Shown here piece after piece: positions 18,723 to 28,096 of a DNA stretch of 64,000 bases; positions within the stretch are counted from its first letter, which is position 1, and every line of letters starts with the position of its first letter. The stretch comes from Pseudarthrobacter sp. (GTDB lineage Bacteria; Actinomycetota; Actinomycetes; Actinomycetales; Micrococcaceae), in contig JAPSJV010000004.1 in the NCBI GenBank assembly GCA_031178005.1, forward strand, positions 1 to 64,000, in the 5' to 3' direction. Position numbers and translations under genes: made by a program. The notes below the pieces were generated by a model. The model had not been told where the DNA came from and ran no database searches. It worked only from the letters and a program-made list of their open reading frames with translations.

Positions 18723-19337
18723 ATGCCAATCACTTCCTCTACTTCTTTGCCGCAAACATCTGTTTCCGCCCAGGCGGACCGTCCCCGCTACGGCCAGATG
18801 CTGCCGCCCGAAGCCAATGGCATCCTTGTTCTGGATGAATTTGTGCTTGATTCCTCTGCGGCCCGTAAGGAGCAGCATGGCTTCCGCTCCATGCTGGCCT
18901 CTGCTGCGCTCACCATGCGCCGGATTGCCGCGTTGCGGATCGTGATCGCCATTGTTGCCATCGCCAACCTGCCGTTGTTCCTGCTGTCCAGCGGGTGGTG
19001 GATCTACGCCGTGTCGCTTGTACTGGTCGTTGGTGTGCACACTGCCGTGTCACTCCTTAACCGGCACGAACCGCGCCTGCGCCAAGAGAGCCAGCTTCAG
19101 CTGCATCTGCACCGGGAAAGCAGCAGCAACTACCGCCAGGTGCGCGACGCCGTGAAGTACGTGATTGATACCCCCGCCCGGATGAACGAGCACCTGTACC
19201 TGGAACTCCTTGCCGTTAAGCGTGTGGCCCTGAACCTGGCCCACGGCACGGTGGCCCTGCTGGACACCACGGACGACGCCGCATGGAAGGTCCGTATTGT
19301 GCGTGAGATCCCCACGCTTCGTCCGCTGGCCGGCTAA
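18723..19337 (+). CDS. membrane protein of unknown function
   Basis: 204 residues. A ~60-residue polar N-terminus is followed by two adjacent hydrophobic helices (around residues 66-105, IVIAIVAIANLPLFLLSSGW then IYAVSLVLVVGVHTAVSLL), then a cytosolic helical C-terminus rich in charged residues. No catalytic motif was recognised. GGAG lies about 10 nt before the ATG. It is divergent from the glycosylase-like gene and convergent with the Rpf-like gene, separated from it by a repeat/hairpin region. Confidence 0.65.
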   Translation: MPITSSTSLPQTSVSAQADRPRYGQMLPPEANGILVLDEFVLDSSAARKEQHGFRSMLASAALTMRRIAALRIVIAIVAIANLPLFLLSSGWWIYAVSLVLVVGVHTAVSLLNRHEPRLRQESQLQLHLHRESSSNYRQVRDAVKYVIDTPARMNEHLYLELLAVKRVALNLAHGTVALLDTTDDAAWKVRIVREIPTLRPLAG

Positions 19338-19341
19338 GGCC

Positions 19342-19470
19342 GCTTAACCCCAAGCTGGCTCGCAGCGAGTCTTCCGCACCTGCCGCGCACGCGAGTGCTT
19401 AACCCCAAACTGGCTCGCAGGTAACGTCGTCAAAATCGGTTTTGACAGCGTTACCTGCGAGCCAGTTGGG
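19342..19470. repeat. direct-repeat fragment plus long palindrome between convergent genes
   Basis: CCCAAACTGGCTCGCAGGTAACG (shown here only in part; 19404-19426) pairs with CGTTACCTGCGAGCCAGTTG plus GG (19449-19470) with a single bulged base; the inner part (TCAAAA ... TTTTGA) extends the stem, so nearly the whole 67 bp folds. A partial second copy of the left arm (GCTTAACCCCAAGCTGGCTC) lies at 19342-19361. The palindrome could work as a two-way terminator for the flanking convergent genes, and the extra half-copy points to a dispersed repeat family. Confidence 0.75.
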
Positions 19471-19483
19471 TGTGCGGCGCAGA

Positions 19484-20224
<741 letters not shown>

Positions 20225-20285
20225 TCACTTTTCGGTGGCTGCCGGCGGGCAGTTCTGGTGGAGGCAGCATCGGGCATTCATGTGA

Positions 20286-20300
20286 GCCCGCATTGCGGGC
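20286..20300. promoter_or_regulatory. 15-bp palindrome upstream of the Rpf-like gene
   Basis: GCCCGCATTGCGGGC is a 7-bp perfect inverted repeat around one base, in the 265-bp divergent region between the Rpf-like gene and the deaminase. It could be an operator or a small hairpin. A second short symmetric site, TTATC-N7-GATAA, lies at 20331-20347. Confidence 0.35.
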
Positions 20301-20402
20301 ATGTGATTAAGGTAGGCGATGCACTGGCCGTTATCAAATCGAGATAATTCCTGGGAAATCACTGGGAGTTGGCCTGCTGGACGGAGTGCTTAGGCTTATT
20401 GG

Positions 20403-21404
20403 ATGCAAACCACTTCGGACCTGAATCCGCGCAGCCTTCCCGTCGCCGAGCTCCACCTGCACATTGAGGGCACCCTTGAGCCGGAGCTGATCTTCGCGCT
20501 GGCCGAACGCAACGGCATCGAGTTGCCGTATCGGGACCTCGACGAGCTTCGCGAGCGCTACGAGTTCACGGACCTGCAGTCCTTCCTTGACCTCTACTAC
20601 GCCAACATGGCGGTGCTGCGGACGGAAGAGGATTTCGCCGATATGACCAGGGCCTACCTCGCCCGGGCAGCCACCGCGGGGGTACGGCATGCGGAAATCA
20701 TGATGGATCCCCAGGCCCACCTCTCCCGCGGAGTGTCCCTGGAAACCTGTGTGAACGGTGTGGCTTCGGTACTGGCGCAGTCCGAAGAGGAATTCGGCAT
20801 CTCCACCATGCTGATTGCCGCGTTCCTGCGGGACCTGTCGGAGGAATCAGCCCTTGAGGTGCTCGAGGCACTGCTGGCCATGGGTGCACCCATCGGCGCC
20901 ATCGGCCTGGACTCCGCGGAGGTGGGCAATCCGCCGTCGAAATTTGTCCGCCTCTACGACCGCGCCCGTGAGGCCGGGCTCCGGCTCACGGCGCACGCTG
21001 GCGAGGAAGGCCCGGCGTCGTACGTGGTGGACTCGCTGGATTTGCTCGGTGTGGAGCGGATCGATCACGGCATCCGCTGCCTGGACGACGCTGACCTGGT
21101 GGAACGCCTGGTGGAGGACCGCATTCCGCTGACTGTCTGCCCGTTGTCCAACGTGCGCCTTCGAGCCGTTGACACGCTTGCGGACCATCCGCTGCCGGCC
21201 ATGCTGGCAGCGGGCTTGAACGTTTCGGTGAACTCGGATGATCCGGCCTACTTCGGCGGCTACGTGGACGACAACTTCGCACAGCTCGAGGCGGTGCTCG
21301 GCCTTTCGGACTTCGACAAAGCCCGTTTGGCAGCTAACTCCATCCATTCGTCGTTTGCCTCGGACGAACGGAAAGCTGAACTCCTGGCCGAACTCAACGC
21401 CTGA
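20403..21404 (+). CDS. adenosine deaminase-family enzyme, probably adenine deaminase
   Basis: 333 residues. A zinc amidohydrolase of the adenosine/adenine deaminase fold. Metal and catalytic motifs: ELHLHIEGTLEPELIFALAE (residues ~15-35), LTAHAGEEGP (~200), RIDHGIR, and NSDDPAYFGGYVDDNF (~280). The Glu in HIEGTLEPEL, instead of the HLDG(A/S) of true adenosine deaminases, is the hallmark of the fungal and bacterial adenine-specific branch, so adenine to hypoxanthine is favoured over adenosine. TAGGCT lies 6 nt before the ATG and there is no Shine-Dalgarno, suggesting a leaderless mRNA. Confidence 0.9.
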   Translation: MQTTSDLNPRSLPVAELHLHIEGTLEPELIFALAERNGIELPYRDLDELRERYEFTDLQSFLDLYYANMAVLRTEEDFADMTRAYLARAATAGVRHAEIMMDPQAHLSRGVSLETCVNGVASVLAQSEEEFGISTMLIAAFLRDLSEESALEVLEALLAMGAPIGAIGLDSAEVGNPPSKFVRLYDRAREAGLRLTAHAGEEGPASYVVDSLDLLGVERIDHGIRCLDDADLVERLVEDRIPLTVCPLSNVRLRAVDTLADHPLPAMLAAGLNVSVNSDDPAYFGGYVDDNFAQLEAVLGLSDFDKARLAANSIHSSFASDERKAELLAELNA

Positions 21405-21673
21405 GGAGCCGGCACCGCGTCCCCGTCACAAACCGGCCGCTTCATCCCTTGGTGGCATGATTTGGGTAAAATCTTGAATATACGCGTGTCGGCATACTTT
21501 CGGCGGCACCATGGGGTCGAGCCAACGGCCCCCTCCGTGCAACCCCGTACGGAACGTCCCGGCGTGGGGCAAACCGAGCTTCATGACACACAAAGTTAAC
21601 CAATACGCGTCGCACGAGTTAATGGGCTGCAGGCAAGATGCTGAGAGTCCGTCCGCATTATTCAAGGGGAAAC
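21405..21673 (+). other. 269-bp non-coding spacer with long leader before the X25 protein
   Basis: The spacer is GC-moderate and contains no open frame with a ribosome site. AT-richer stretches around 21465-21485 and 21595-21620 could hold promoters. AAGGGGA (21665-21671) precedes the downstream ATG. I did not recognise a known riboswitch class. Confidence 0.4.
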
Positions 21674-22627
21674 ATGGCCAAGGTCACCGTAGAAAATTCC
21701 AGCCTCCGTCTGAAATCCGTCCTGGACGTCCTGACTGAGAGCGTCTGGTCCGGCGATGTGCGCAATGCCGGTGAAGTCCTGGCTGAAGCCACAGCCCGAG
21801 TTCCGTTCAGCACGCACGAGTCGGAGCTGCTCAGCGGCGGCATTCCCCGCGGCCACAAGGCACTCACCGCTTCCACCGCCAAGCTGGTGAAGGCCGGCTG
21901 GCTGGTCAAGGGCCGTTCCGGCTGGACCATTACCGAGGACGGAATGCGCGCTACGGTTGCCTTCCCTGATGCTGCCTCGTTTATGGCGGCGCTCGACGCC
22001 GGCACTCCGGTTCCTGCCGATACTCCCGTTCCGGAGGCCCCGGCGGGCAAGGCAGCTGCGAAGGCTCCCGCAAAGGCTCCGGCAAAAACGAAGACCGCCG
22101 CGAAGGCCAAGGCGCCTGCAAAGGACAAGACTCCCGTGCAGAAGGCTGCGCAGTTGATCGAGGACGCGGTGCAGCCCGTGGTCAAGGCGGTCCGGTCGCG
22201 GAAGGCCAAGGTGTCAGCTGAAACAGCCGCAGCTGCGCCGGAAAACGGCGTGGCACCTGACAGCGCATCGCCGGCCAAAAACGGCGAGCCCGCAGCCCAC
22301 GCGGCATCCGCCGTTGAAACTTTCCCGCAGCCCGAAGCCGTAGCAGTGGCTGGCAACTTCAACATCCTGCTGGGTGCTGAAGAGGATTGGGCTCCGCAGT
22401 ATGACGAAGCCCAGCTGTCCTTTGACGCCCTGGACCAGCAGTGGAAGATCACTGCGGAACTTCCGGCTGGTTTCTACACGTTCAAGATTGCACTGAACAG
22501 GTCCTGGGATGAGAATTACGGGGCATTCGGCACGTTCGATGGCGCCAACCACGAGCTCCACCACGCCGGCGGGCCGCTCAGCATCAGCTATGACCACCGC
22601 ACCCGGGACATCACCATCAACAGCTAG
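21674..22627 (+). CDS. winged-helix / Ala-Lys linker / X25 (pullulanase-type) domain protein
   Basis: 317 residues from ATG 21674 (AAGGGGA 3 nt upstream; an earlier in-frame start at 21638 lacks one). Residues ~1-95 look like a winged helix: LKSVLDVLTESVWSGDV..., then TASTAKLVKAGWLVKGRSGW and TITEDGMRATVAF, similar to the N-terminal domain of Mrr-like proteins. Residues ~110-205 are a histone-like Ala/Lys/Pro linker (KAPAKAPAKTKTAAKAKAPA). Residues ~225-317 match the X25 module found in amylopullulanases (AVAVAGNFNILLGAEEDWAP, LPAGFYTFKIALNRSWDENY). No glycosidase domain is present. Fusing a predicted DNA-binding part to a starch-enzyme accessory module is unusual; the role is unknown. Confidence 0.75.
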   Translation: MAKVTVENSSLRLKSVLDVLTESVWSGDVRNAGEVLAEATARVPFSTHESELLSGGIPRGHKALTASTAKLVKAGWLVKGRSGWTITEDGMRATVAFPDAASFMAALDAGTPVPADTPVPEAPAGKAAAKAPAKAPAKTKTAAKAKAPAKDKTPVQKAAQLIEDAVQPVVKAVRSRKAKVSAETAAAAPENGVAPDSASPAKNGEPAAHAASAVETFPQPEAVAVAGNFNILLGAEEDWAPQYDEAQLSFDALDQQWKITAELPAGFYTFKIALNRSWDENYGAFGTFDGANHELHHAGGPLSISYDHRTRDITINS

Positions 22628-22641
22628 GAAGGGCAGGCTCC

Positions 22642-22926
22642 ATGGATTCCGACGGCGGCGTACGGCTGACGGCGAAGGTCTTCGGCGTGGTCCAGGGAGT
22701 CGGCTTCCGCTACTGGACCGCCCGAACTGCTGAGGACCTGGGCCTCACGGGCCTGGCTGAAAACGTCGACGACGGCTCGGTGTCCGTTGTTGCGGAAGGT
22801 CCCCGGGAGCAGGTACTTCAACTCCTGGCCTGGTTGCAGTCCAGCGACGCACCAGGCCGGGTGGACCGGGTTGAGGATCAACTGTCAACGGCGCAGGGCG
22901 GCTTCCGCGAATTCGGCGCCCGCTGA
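22642..22926 (+). CDS. acyP: acylphosphatase
   Basis: 94 residues. Acylphosphatases hydrolyse carboxyl-phosphate bonds. The two signature blocks are present: VFGVVQGVGFRYWT (phosphate-binding Arg in GFRYW) and the catalytic Asn in LAENVDDGSVSVVAEGP. It starts 14 nt after the X25 gene and is likely cotranscribed with it. GGAAGGGCAGGC upstream gives a plausible ribosome site. It is convergent with the large nuclease-helicase gene. Confidence 0.95.
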   Translation: MDSDGGVRLTAKVFGVVQGVGFRYWTARTAEDLGLTGLAENVDDGSVSVVAEGPREQVLQLLAWLQSSDAPGRVDRVEDQLSTAQGGFREFGAR

Positions 22927-22971
22927 GTCCCTGCACCCCGGAGGACTACGCGGTAGAGGACTACCCGGGGT

Positions 22972-25900
22972 TCACCGGAGGGGTTCCCCGGCAGGGTTGG
23001 GACTAAGGCCCAGGAAGGCTCCCAGTTCCTCCAGCGCGGCCGGCCGGTGCGGCATGTAGTTGGTCAGCTCGGGGGAGCGGACCAGTACTGCCCGCCACTG
23101 GCCGCGGGAGACTGCCACGTTGATCCGGTTGCGGTTCAGCAGGAAGGCGGCGCCGCGGGGCGCCTCCGCCACGGCGGAGCAGGCCATCGAGACCAGCACC
23201 ACGGGAGCCTCCTGGCCCTGGAACTTGTCCACGGTTCCCACCCGGGTGTCCGTGAGCCCGGCATTATCGAGCTCGCGGCGGATCAGCTGGACCTGGGCGT
23301 TATAGGCGGCCACCACCAGGATGTCCTGTGGCGCCAGCGGGCGTGCGGATTCACTGCCGCCGGGAGTCCACTTCAGGCCCAGGTGCCGGTTGGCCTGACG
23401 CACCACTTCCGCCGCTTCCTCCGTTGAGTGCGTGGTATTGCCGGAGTGCTGGACAAAAACCGTTTCGACGCCGGATGGCAGCTCCTCAAGGTTGCGCCGT
23501 GACGCTGCCGCGGCAGAACGGAGCCGGCCTTCGTAGCTAAGTACGGATACAGCCCGGCAGAGCTCCGGGTGCATCCGCCACGTGTCAGCCAGGAAGTAGC
23601 CCAGTTCCAGCGGCAGCGTTGCATGTCCCGCGGCAAGCCAGCCGAGCGCTGACTCATCCACCGGTTCCGGGTGCGAGCCCTGGGTGACCTGCGGAAGCTG
23701 TTGGGGATCTCCGAGCAGGAGCAATCGTTTGGCTGCCCGAGATACCGCCAGGGTGTTGGCCAGTGAGAACTGTCCGGCTTCGTCGATCACGAGAAGGTCC
23801 AGCGATCCGGCCGGGACCTGCCTTCCCGTCATGGTCCAGGCCGTTCCACCCACCAGGCAGCCGCCGGGGGAATCGAGCAGGGCGGCGACGTCGTCGTCCG
23901 CAGTCCTTTGCCATGGCACCTCGTGACCGGGACCGGGCTTCTTGGCCACCTGGTCCGGATCCACGCCGCCGGTATCGATGGCTCGGCACATCAGGTTTTC
24001 CACGACGTTGTGCGACTGGGCCACCACGCCGATCTTCCAGCCCTGCTGTACCAATTGGCTGATGACGTGCGCACCAACGAACGTCTTGCCGGTGCCGGGC
24101 GGGCCTTGGACCGCCAGATAGGAATGGTCCAGGTCCTGGAGGGACCCGACAATTGCGGCGGCGTAGTCGGTGCCGGCGTCGCTTGTTTGTACCGGGACCG
24201 GACCAGCTAGGGTCCAAAACCGCGGAGGTACCTTCCGCAGGATGTCCACGCCGGGATGTCCGGGAAGCGAGGGTACGCCCGCGCCCACCAACTGTGCCAG
24301 TTCCTTCAGGGCGGCCTCGATGCTGGCAGTGGCCAGGGGCTGGTCCTCGGTGAGTGCCATGGGAACGTGATGGTAGGCGGGAACCTTTTTACTTTCCCGT
24401 TCGGCGATGGTCAGCCACCATTTGCCCGCTTGGTCCGGAATCGATTCCATGGAGGTGATGACGGTGCCAAAGCTGTAGGCACGGGCCAGCGCATCCGACT
24501 CGGACGCGGACATTCCCTCCGGACCGGGCGGATCGTAAAGACGGCACCACTTGGACCCGGCTTTGAACTCCGAGCCCTCGGTCATGCTGCCGGTCAGCCG
24601 CAGGCTCCGGGTCCTCATCCGCTCGCCTGGTTTGGCCAGCACCCAGTCCTGGGCCACCTCCGCCGACTCCACCACAAACACGTTGCGGTGCTGGGACCAT
24701 CTGTCCAGTTCGGTGCCCGTCCGGTCGAAGTGCTCCCACCAGAACTGCTTGCGCTCGCGCCGGTGGTATCCGACGGCGGCGGCCACCATGGCGATGGCCC
24801 GCTCATCGTCAGTCCAGGGGCGGTCATCCGGAAGCCCGGCCAGGTACTCCCGCAGCCGGACCTCTTCGGGTGTGGCATTCGGATCCACCTGGAGGATGCC
24901 AGTGGCGGTTGCTCCGGTGGCCGCGCCCGCCGTCGTGCTCCCAGCCCCAGCGGCGCTCCCAACCTCAGCGGCGCTCCCAACCCGGGTGTCGGCGTCGTGC
25001 CTTATGTCCAGCTTCCGCAGCCCCAGCAGCCAGTCACGCAGCCGGAGGGTGGAGAGGCAGTCGTATTCGTTATAGTCGGAGATCGATTCGAGGATCCGCT
25101 GGGCTTCCGCCGCGTCCCCGGAATCGCGCGCAGCGCAGTAGGCGGCGTAGGCCACCACGGACGCGCCGGCGTCCTTGACGTCTCCGGAGCGCAGATGATC
25201 GCCCATGTACAGCGGCTCGAGTTTCTTGATGGAGTACGAAGCTTCGGAAATCCGGAGCGACTGCCGGACCACGGCGTAAAGGTCCACCAACAGGCCCTGA
25301 CGAAGCCAGGAATCAACAGTTTCCTCACCTGCCAGGTGGGCCAGGGATAGCTTGCGCAGGGCAGATTTCTCGTACGCGGCGTAGTGGTAGACGTGCATGT
25401 CAGGGAACCGGGCACGGCGCTCTTCCACATAAGCCAGGAAGTCCAGGAAAGCCTGGCGCTCGCCAGACAGTGAATGCGCCCAGAACGGTTGGAAAACCAG
25501 GGGAGCGGTGCCATAGGGCTCCGGGGCCTCGATCACCCCGAACAGGTACTCGATGCCCCACTTGCCGGTGGCGGGGTCCTGCCAGAGCGGATCGCCCTCG
25601 AAGTCGAAGAAGATGTCTCCCGGGCTGGGCGGGGGAATCTGGTCCAGGGTATTGGTTTCCAGCACCTTAAAGGCGACGTGGTGTTCCTCGCCGTCTTTGG
25701 TGAAGGTGCGGGAGCCTTGAGGCTTGTCCAATGCCAGCTGCATCCGGGCCTGGTCCTTGAGCTTGGCCAACGGGCCTGTTGCGTCGGCTTCCGGGAGGGT
25801 GGCCAGGGCATCGATGGTGTCAACGCCGGAGGCCAGGAGTTTCTTGCGCTGCACCAGGGACATCCCGGCCACCATCAGCAGGTCACGGTGCAGCTGGACC

Positions 25901-26652
25901 TGCTCGGCGCAGTAGTCGCACCTGCCGCAGTGCACCACTCCGGGCTGCTGCCACCGGACTGTTGTGTCGGCGTCCCGGTGGTGGCCGGTCAGCTGGCGGA
26001 AGCGCCGCCGTCGTTCGCGGAAGACGGGCAACAGGTCCGGAAGGGAATGGTGGCTGCGGAGCCAATCGTCGCCCACCCGGGTACCCAGCACCAGGGTGAC
26101 CACCGGCGACGGCTCCAGGCCCATGGCAATAAGTTGGTCCCCGTAGGCGGCCAACTGCAGCAACGCACCTACCTTGGCGTGGCGTGCCAGCTTGCTGTCC
26201 CAGACTTCGAAGCGGCCCGGTTCGGGGGAACCCGCGTGCTCGTTGACCAGGAAATCCGCGTAGCCCAGGAACTCGCCGTCGAAGAAGGTTGCCTGGAAAA
26301 CCACGTCCGCTCCGGAACGCAGCGCCCGTTCGGTTTCGGCGTGCTTGGCCAGTAGGGATTCGCGGGTGTTGGCATCCCGCTCAATCAGGTACACCCCGCC
26401 CTGGCGGGCCGGATCCCACGGCCCGTAGCGCTCCATCAGGGACGCGAGGACGCTTTCTTCATGCTTGTCGCCAAGCCGGCCTGCCCGTTCCTGCATGGCG
26501 TCGATGGGGAATTCGGCCTTGGGCGCGCGGCCGATTTTCTCGTCCAGGATGCGGAGCGTGCGGTACTCACAGTCCGCCGCGGCCACGAGGTCGCTGGCGG
26601 AAAACACCAGGTCCTCGACTGCGCCGCCAGCGGCAGGTTCGAGCAAGAACAC
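22972..26652 (-). CDS. TM0106-type RecB-like nuclease fused to a superfamily 1 helicase
   Basis: 1226 residues from GTG 26652, with GGGGAGG just upstream. N-terminal ~1-300: RecB/Cas4-like nuclease region (LVFSASDLVAAADCEYRTLR; DVVFQATFFDGEFLGYADFL) with an Fe-S-type Cys cluster CGRCDYC near 240-250. A YprB/RNase H-like domain follows (DIFFDFEGDPLW, ~347; HVYHYAAYEKSALRKL). A low-complexity Gly/Ser/Ala linker lies near 550-580. C-terminal ~820-1226: SF1 helicase with Walker A VQGPPGTGKTF (~850), IDEAGQFSLANTLAVSRAAK, LLGDPQQLPQV and GTVDKFQGQEAPVVLVS. The layout is that of Dna2-like nuclease-helicases annotated as TM0106 family RecB-like putative nuclease. Role in repair or defence is inferred. 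Confidence 0.9.
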   Translation of the reverse strand: MFLLEPAAGGAVEDLVFSASDLVAAADCEYRTLRILDEKIGRAPKAEFPIDAMQERAGRLGDKHEESVLASLMERYGPWDPARQGGVYLIERDANTRESLLAKHAETERALRSGADVVFQATFFDGEFLGYADFLVNEHAGSPEPGRFEVWDSKLARHAKVGALLQLAAYGDQLIAMGLEPSPVVTLVLGTRVGDDWLRSHHSLPDLLPVFRERRRRFRQLTGHHRDADTTVRWQQPGVVHCGRCDYCAEQVQLHRDLLMVAGMSLVQRKKLLASGVDTIDALATLPEADATGPLAKLKDQARMQLALDKPQGSRTFTKDGEEHHVAFKVLETNTLDQIPPPSPGDIFFDFEGDPLWQDPATGKWGIEYLFGVIEAPEPYGTAPLVFQPFWAHSLSGERQAFLDFLAYVEERRARFPDMHVYHYAAYEKSALRKLSLAHLAGEETVDSWLRQGLLVDLYAVVRQSLRISEASYSIKKLEPLYMGDHLRSGDVKDAGASVVAYAAYCAARDSGDAAEAQRILESISDYNEYDCLSTLRLRDWLLGLRKLDIRHDADTRVGSAAEVGSAAGAGSTTAGAATGATATGILQVDPNATPEEVRLREYLAGLPDDRPWTDDERAIAMVAAAVGYHRRERKQFWWEHFDRTGTELDRWSQHRNVFVVESAEVAQDWVLAKPGERMRTRSLRLTGSMTEGSEFKAGSKWCRLYDPPGPEGMSASESDALARAYSFGTVITSMESIPDQAGKWWLTIAERESKKVPAYHHVPMALTEDQPLATASIEAALKELAQLVGAGVPSLPGHPGVDILRKVPPRFWTLAGPVPVQTSDAGTDYAAAIVGSLQDLDHSYLAVQGPPGTGKTFVGAHVISQLVQQGWKIGVVAQSHNVVENLMCRAIDTGGVDPDQVAKKPGPGHEVPWQRTADDDVAALLDSPGGCLVGGTAWTMTGRQVPAGSLDLLVIDEAGQFSLANTLAVSRAAKRLLLLGDPQQLPQVTQGSHPEPVDESALGWLAAGHATLPLELGYFLADTWRMHPELCRAVSVLSYEGRLRSAAAASRRNLEELPSGVETVFVQHSGNTTHSTEEAAEVVRQANRHLGLKWTPGGSESARPLAPQDILVVAAYNAQVQLIRRELDNAGLTDTRVGTVDKFQGQEAPVVLVSMACSAVAEAPRGAAFLLNRNRINVAVSRGQWRAVLVRSPELTNYMPHRPAALEELGAFLGLSPNPAGEPLR

Positions 26653-26759
26653 GGGGCCTCCCCATCAAAAGCCGGATGCCGGACGCGCCCAAGAGGCGTA
26701 TGCGGCTGCTACTTAGAATCTAGCAAGCACCCCTGACACTGCTGCTTTCTTGGGAGGAT

Positions 26760-27959
26760 TCAGCCGTGTTCGTCCGCCCGTACATGGGCCTTGTCGTGCT
26801 CGGCGTGGGCGGCGCGGAGCAGGTTCATAAAGGCTTCTTCATTGCGGATCCGGCGTTTGTACTTCTCCGGCAATGCGCGCAGCGTCTCTTCTTCGCGGCA
26901 CATCTTGGCGAAGATCTTGTCCCGCTCCACCAGATCCGTCTCGAAGTTCAGGTCAAGGTATTCGGTCGCGTACAGGCGGGCTGCGGAAACGGCGTTCTTG
27001 GCCTTGCCCTTGTTGCTGAAGAGGGACGCGAGAATCGTCACCACCAGCACACCCAGGATCACGCTCAGCGACATCTCCGTGCTGACCTCCACCACGTCCA
27101 CGTGCTCGCCGTCGTTGATAAACGGCAGGGTGTTCTCATGCAAGGCGTGCAGGATCAGTTTCACGCCGATGAAGCCCAAGATCATTGCCAGCCCGTAGGA
27201 CAGGTAGATGAGGCGGTCCAGCAGTCCATCGATGAGGAAGAAAAGTTGCCTCAGGCCCATCAGCGAGAAGGCCGTGGCCGTGAAGACGATGAACACGTTT
27301 TGGGTCAGGCCAAAGATCGCCGGAATCGAGTCCAGGGCAAACAAAATGTCCGTGCCACCGATCGCCACCATCACCAGCAGCATCGGGGTGAGGACCTTTT
27401 TGCCGTTCTCCACCGTGAAGAGCTTGTCGCCGTCGAAGTGTTCCGACGCCGGCAGGAACCTCTTCGCCAACCGCACCATCAGTGCCTCGGACTCGGGGTC
27501 GTGGTCCCCTGGTTTAAGCAGGTTGCCGGCCGTGATCAGCAGGATCAGCCCGAAAATGTAGAACACCCAGGCGAAGCTGTTGATCAGCGCGGCGCCCAGG
27601 AAAATAAAGGCCGTCCGGGCGATCAGGGAGAACACAATGCCAAAGAGCAGCACCTTCTGCTGGTCTGCCCGGGGCACCCTGAAGCTGGACATAATGATCA
27701 GGAACACGAACAGGTTGTCCACGGACAACGCCTTTTCGGTGACGTAGCCAGCGAAGTATTCGGTGCCCATTTTGCTGCCGCCAAACAGCAGCACGCCCAG
27801 CCCGAACAGCAGGGCGATGCCGACGTAAATGGCCGACCACACAGTTGATTCCTTGAGTGACGGCGTATGCGCCTTCCGCACGTGGAAGAAGAAATCGAAG
27901 GCCAAGAGGCCAACGATTCCAACGATTGTCAGGGTCCAGACATAAGCGGGAACTTCCAT
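26760..27959 (-). CDS. TerC/Alx-family membrane protein
   Basis: 399 residues from ATG 27959, preceded by AAAGG at 8-nt spacing (frame open to 28079 without family features). Nine or so hydrophobic helices. Family landmarks: KALSVDNLFVFLIIMSSFRV, FALDSIPAIFGLTQNVFIVF, and LRQLFFLIDGLLDRLIYLSY. The acidic residues in SVDNLFV and ALDSIPA are conserved across TerC/Alx and are thought to bind Mn or Ca ions. TerC proteins are linked to metal export and tellurium resistance. The C-terminal ~80 residues are a charged cytosolic tail. I saw no recognisable yybP-ykoY riboswitch upstream. Confidence 0.93.
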   Translation of the reverse strand: MEVPAYVWTLTIVGIVGLLAFDFFFHVRKAHTPSLKESTVWSAIYVGIALLFGLGVLLFGGSKMGTEYFAGYVTEKALSVDNLFVFLIIMSSFRVPRADQQKVLLFGIVFSLIARTAFIFLGAALINSFAWVFYIFGLILLITAGNLLKPGDHDPESEALMVRLAKRFLPASEHFDGDKLFTVENGKKVLTPMLLVMVAIGGTDILFALDSIPAIFGLTQNVFIVFTATAFSLMGLRQLFFLIDGLLDRLIYLSYGLAMILGFIGVKLILHALHENTLPFINDGEHVDVVEVSTEMSLSVILGVLVVTILASLFSNKGKAKNAVSAARLYATEYLDLNFETDLVERDKIFAKMCREEETLRALPEKYKRRIRNEEAFMNLLRAAHAEHDKAHVRADEHG

Positions 27960-28046
27960 GCTGAGGCCTTTCATCGGGGGGACTTCTCCCAGCCTACCTA
28001 GCCGGCCTCTCCCGACGGGGGTGCGCACCCTGTCCCGGGAAACGTA

Positions 28047-28080
28047 ATTGGCGGCGGACTCCTGGGAGTCTGCCGCCAAT
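28047..28080 (-). terminator. terminator hairpin after the hexosaminidase gene
   Basis: ATTGGCGGC[A]GACTCC and GGAGTC[C]GCCGCCAAT form a 16-bp stem with one mismatch around a 2-nt loop. On the minus strand it lies 16 nt after the hexosaminidase stop and is followed by TTACGTTT. Confidence 0.75.
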
Positions 28081-28096
28081 CACTCGTTATGAGCTG

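Noticed and set aside
24890..25010. A short tandem repeat in the nuclease-helicase gene as a possible CRISPR-like or phase-variable tract
   Set aside because: Only two imperfect copies of a Gly/Ser/Ala-coding unit; it fits an inter-domain linker.
26766..27848. A 360-residue open frame antisense to TerC
   Set aside because: Composition is Gln/His/Arg-rich shadow sequence; the opposite strand encodes a clear TerC protein.
27960..28046. A yybP-ykoY (manganese) riboswitch before TerC
   Set aside because: TerC genes often have one, but I could not see the conserved loops; the spacer seems too short.
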